Part shown: positions 6,098 to 7,782 of the stretch, one piece after another
Position numbering within the stretch: the first letter of the stretch is position 1
How the letters are laid out: every line of letters starts with the position of its first letter
Assembly: GCA_017744755.1 (NCBI GenBank)
Contig: JAGIAU010000095.1
Location: forward strand, 1-7,782
Reading direction: 5' to 3'
Source of the DNA: Microbacteriaceae bacterium
GTDB taxonomy: Bacteria > Actinomycetota > Actinomycetes > Actinomycetales > Microbacteriaceae
Length of the DNA: 7,782 nucleotides
Translations under genes and position numbers: made by a program
The notes under the pieces: generated by a model
What the model saw: only the letters and a program-made list of their open reading frames with translations
Database searches by the model: none
What the model was told of the DNA's origin: nothing

Positions 6098-6828
6098 CAA
6101 CTTCGGTATTCCCCGAACTGCGCTTCCGACTGCCGGGCAAGTGGTATTCGATCGACGTGTCGTCGGAGGCGGCGGCGGACGAGTCGGCTCGGCGGATGGC
6201 GGAGGAACTCGTCGGGACGAGCGATGAGGCGGCTCTCGTCCGCATCAAGCTGCGCGAGCGGGTGCGGCGGGCGGCGGAGGGCGGACGTGCCGGTGCGATC
6301 CGGGCGATGTTCCTCGCGACGGAGCTCCAGAAGGGCGTGGCGCTGCCGGCGACGCTGACGGTGTTCGAGCCGCCGAAGCTGCGGATGGCGCCGGCGGTCG
6401 GCACCTCGCCGGAGGCGGTGGCGGGCACCATGCGGAAGGCGCTCGCGGAGGTCGGTGTCGACGGGATCGAGGAGGCCGAGGAGCTCGACTGCGGGGCCTT
6501 CCGCGCGCTGCGCATCTCGCGCATCGAGGCGGAGGGCTGGTCGCCGACCGCGCTCGACGAGAGCGGCGTCGATGCGGACGCGGCGGCGCGGTATCCGTTC
6601 GCCTACTCGCCGGAGGCGACCGCCGAGGCGGAGCGCAGCGTGCAGCGCAGACTCGTCATCGAGTACTGGTGCACGGTGCCGGAGTCGAAGCAGGTGCTCG
6701 TCGTCGTGTGCTCGACACCGCTCGGAGACATCGCGCATGCGATGGTCCGCCTCTTCGACTCGATCCTGACCGCCGCGACGTACGTCCCAGCACCTCGCGA
6801 GGAGGCCGCGACTAGCCTGGCAGGGTGA
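6094..6828 (+). CDS. Conserved-looking T7SS-operon protein of unknown function
   Basis: 244 residues, beginning in an ATGA overlap with the lipoprotein gene and ending in a GTGA overlap with truB. There is no signal peptide or membrane segment, so it is likely cytoplasmic. It opens with FPELRFRLPGKWYSIDVSS, continues with helical, Glu/Arg-rich sequence to about residue 80, and has strand-rich stretches (VALPATLTVFEPP; RRLVIEYWCTVPESKQVLVVVCSTP). It closes with a helix, MVRLFDSILTAATYVP. That ending, a beta sheet followed by an F-D-x-I helix, resembles the Mog1p/PsbP-like fold seen in several actinobacterial proteins, but I hold this loosely. The GC-rich host-like composition returns exactly here, so it belongs to the stable backbone of the locus, not to the exchanged cassette. 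A chaperone or substrate-recognition role similar in position to EspG is possible but not shown by the sequence. Confidence 0.72.
   Translation: MTTSVFPELRFRLPGKWYSIDVSSEAAADESARRMAEELVGTSDEAALVRIKLRERVRRAAEGGRAGAIRAMFLATELQKGVALPATLTVFEPPKLRMAPAVGTSPEAVAGTMRKALAEVGVDGIEEAEELDCGAFRALRISRIEAEGWSPTALDESGVDADAAARYPFAYSPEATAEAERSVQRRLVIEYWCTVPESKQVLVVVCSTPLGDIAHAMVRLFDSILTAATYVPAPREEAATSLAG
6813..6818 (+). promoter_or_regulatory. Leaderless -10 element of truB
   Basis: TAGCCT, the typical actinobacterial -10, ends 6 bases before the GTG at 6825, so the transcript is expected to begin at or next to the start codon. The only purine-rich stretch, GAGGAGG (6799-6805), is 19 bases from the GTG, too far to act as a normal ribosome-binding site. 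No good -35 is visible. The element sits in the last codons of the preceding gene. Confidence 0.55.
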
Positions 6829-7782
6829 GCGCGGCGCCGAACGGGATCCTCCTCGTCGACAAGCCGCAGGGGATCACGAGCCACGACGTCGTCGCCCGGG
6901 TGCGGCGGGCGCTCGGGACGAAGAAGGTCGGGCACGCCGGCACGCTCGACCCGATGGCGACCGGGCTGCTCATCCTCGGGGTCGGGCCGTCGACGCGGCT
7001 GCTGACGCACCTCGTCGGGCTCGACAAGGAGTACTTCGCGACGATCCGGCTCGGGGCGGCGACCACCACCGATGACGCGGAGGGGGAGGTGCTCTCCCCG
7101 CGCGAGGGATCGGCGCCCTTCGACTCGCTGCGCTCGCTCGCGGGGCCGGGGGGCGATGAACGCATCGAGGCGGGGATCGCGGCGCTGACCGGGGACATCC
7201 TGCAGCGGCCGAGCTCGGTCAGCGCGATCAAGGTCGACGGGCAGCGGGCCTACGACCTCGTGCGGGCGGGCGAGGAGGTCGAGCTGCAGGCCCGGCCGGT
7301 GACGGTCGGGGCGTTCGAGGTCATCTCGCGGCGGGGGCCATTCGACTCGCCTTCGGCTCGCTCAGGCGGCCAGGTGCTCGATCTCGACGTGCGGGTCGAG
7401 TGCTCCTCGGGGACGTACATCCGGGCGCTCGCCCGGGATCTCGGGGAAGGCCTCGGCACGGGCGGGCATCTGACGGCGCTGCGGCGGACGAAGGTCGGGC
7501 CCTTCGACGTCGACGCGGCCGTGCCCGTGCCGGACTGGGTGGAGCGCGGCGCGACGCCGCCGGAGCCCCCCGAGCTGCTCGCGCCGGCGGCGGTCGCCGC
7601 GCGGCTCTTCCCCGTCCTCGAGCTCGACGACCAAGGAGCCGCGGACCTCGCCAACGGGAAGCGCGTTCACACCGACCACCTCGACGCGGAGACGGTGGCG
7701 GCTGTCGCGCCGGATGGCAGACTGATCGGGCTCGTCGCCGTCCGCCACGGCGCGACGCGCGTTCTGACCAACTTCCCGGTGG
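6825..7782 (+). CDS. truB: tRNA pseudouridine(55) synthase TruB, 3' end cut by window
   Basis: TruB converts uridine 55 in the T-arm of tRNAs to pseudouridine. The frame is open from GTG 6825 to the window end (319 codons). Diagnostic motifs are present: GILLVDKPQGITSHDVV at the N-terminus, the catalytic loop GHAGTLDPMATGLL with catalytic Asp42, the KEY..TIRLG strand, RPSSVSAIKVDGQRAYDL, and CSSGTYIRALARDLG (about 193-207). The actinobacterial C-terminal domain follows and reaches RVLTNFPV, normally only a few residues from the end, so little is missing. GTG is chosen because it immediately precedes the conserved N-terminus and matches the leaderless promoter. The gene overlaps the T7SS operon's last gene by 4 bases but is housekeeping, marking the edge of the accessory locus. 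Two short repeat-like segments (from residues 99 and 173) enlarge loops of the enzyme. Confidence 0.96.
   Translation, partial: MSAAPNGILLVDKPQGITSHDVVARVRRALGTKKVGHAGTLDPMATGLLILGVGPSTRLLTHLVGLDKEYFATIRLGAATTTDDAEGEVLSPREGSAPFDSLRSLAGPGGDERIEAGIAALTGDILQRPSSVSAIKVDGQRAYDLVRAGEEVELQARPVTVGAFEVISRRGPFDSPSARSGGQVLDLDVRVECSSGTYIRALARDLGEGLGTGGHLTALRRTKVGPFDVDAAVPVPDWVERGATPPEPPELLAPAAVAARLFPVLELDDQGAADLANGKRVHTDHLDAETVAAVAPDGRLIGLVAVRHGATRVLTNFPV
7115..7147 (+). repeat. REP-like short repeat, copy 1, in frame inside truB
   Basis: Core at 7119-7140: TTCGACTCGC, four variable bases, CTCGCTCG, flanked by GCCC and GGGGCC. It encodes FDSLRSL from residue 99, in a loop between DDAEGEVL and the IEAGIAALTG helix. 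It shares 10 plus 7 identical bases with copy 2. Confidence 0.45.
7337..7372 (+). repeat. REP-like short repeat, copy 2, in frame inside truB
   Basis: Core at 7341-7364: TTCGACTCGC, six variable bases, CTCGCTCA, flanked by GCCA and GGCGGCC. It is read in the same frame as copy 1 (FDSPSARSGG from residue 173), in a loop before the LDLDVRVECSSGTYIR strand. Similar short sequences are, as I recall, dispersed in Microbacteriaceae genomes, usually between genes. Confidence 0.5.

Noticed and set aside
6752..6764. Third copy of the TTCGACTCG repeat in the 6094-6828 gene
   Set aside because: Only TTCGACTCG matches and the CTCGCTC half is missing; it is explained by ordinary Phe-Asp-Ser codons in a conserved helix.

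Overview
The window comes from a high-GC Gram-positive bacterium, most likely an actinomycete. Most of it is GC-rich with G/C-ending codons. It carries actinobacterial family types (an EccC-type ATPase, a DUF2510 protein, ESAT-6/WXG100-like proteins) and has a leaderless TAGCCT-type promoter in front of truB. Short repeats of the TTCGACTCGC..CTCGCTC kind inside truB make me lean towards Microbacteriaceae, from memory and not proven.

Layout, all genes on the + strand. (1) 3-1661 is the 3' part of an EccC/FtsK-SpoIIIE-like ATPase, the motor of a type VII secretion system (T7SS). (2) 1756-3093 is a DUF2510 protein with two membrane segments and a Cys-containing outer domain. It has its own promoter (1646-1698) and a weak terminator-like hairpin right after its stop. 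(3) 3217-6828 is a compact run of five genes: a WXG100-like protein (3217-3513), a second small helical protein (3583-3888), a T7SS substrate of 586 residues with a C-terminal serine-hydrolase (lipase-like) domain (3885-5645), a small lipoprotein (5642-6097), and a conserved-looking protein of unknown function (6094-6828). The last four are chained by ATGA stop/start overlaps. (4) truB (6825 to the window end, 3' cut) overlaps the previous gene by GTGA and has its own leaderless promoter.

How it works together (inference): EccC powers export, the two small helical proteins act as secretion partners or targeting factors, and the 586-residue protein is an antibacterial or lipid-acting effector. 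The lipoprotein is the probable immunity protein, anchored on the outer face of the membrane where the toxin would act. The plan parallels the Staphylococcus TslA lipase / TilA lipoprotein pair, but with the targeting domain at the N-terminus. Base composition drops sharply from about 4800 (inside the effector gene, just after its membrane region) to about 6095 (the end of the immunity gene). The toxin tip and immunity gene therefore look like an exchanged polymorphic-toxin cassette.

Two promoters, one before the DUF2510 gene and one before the WXG100 gene, share an 11-base box, a TGTC -35 element and a TAGCGT -10 element with identical spacing. This suggests joint control of the membrane protein and the effector operon. 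No tRNA, rRNA, CRISPR array, insertion sequence or origin was seen. The only non-coding gaps are 1662-1755, 3094-3216 and 3514-3582, each under 130 bases.
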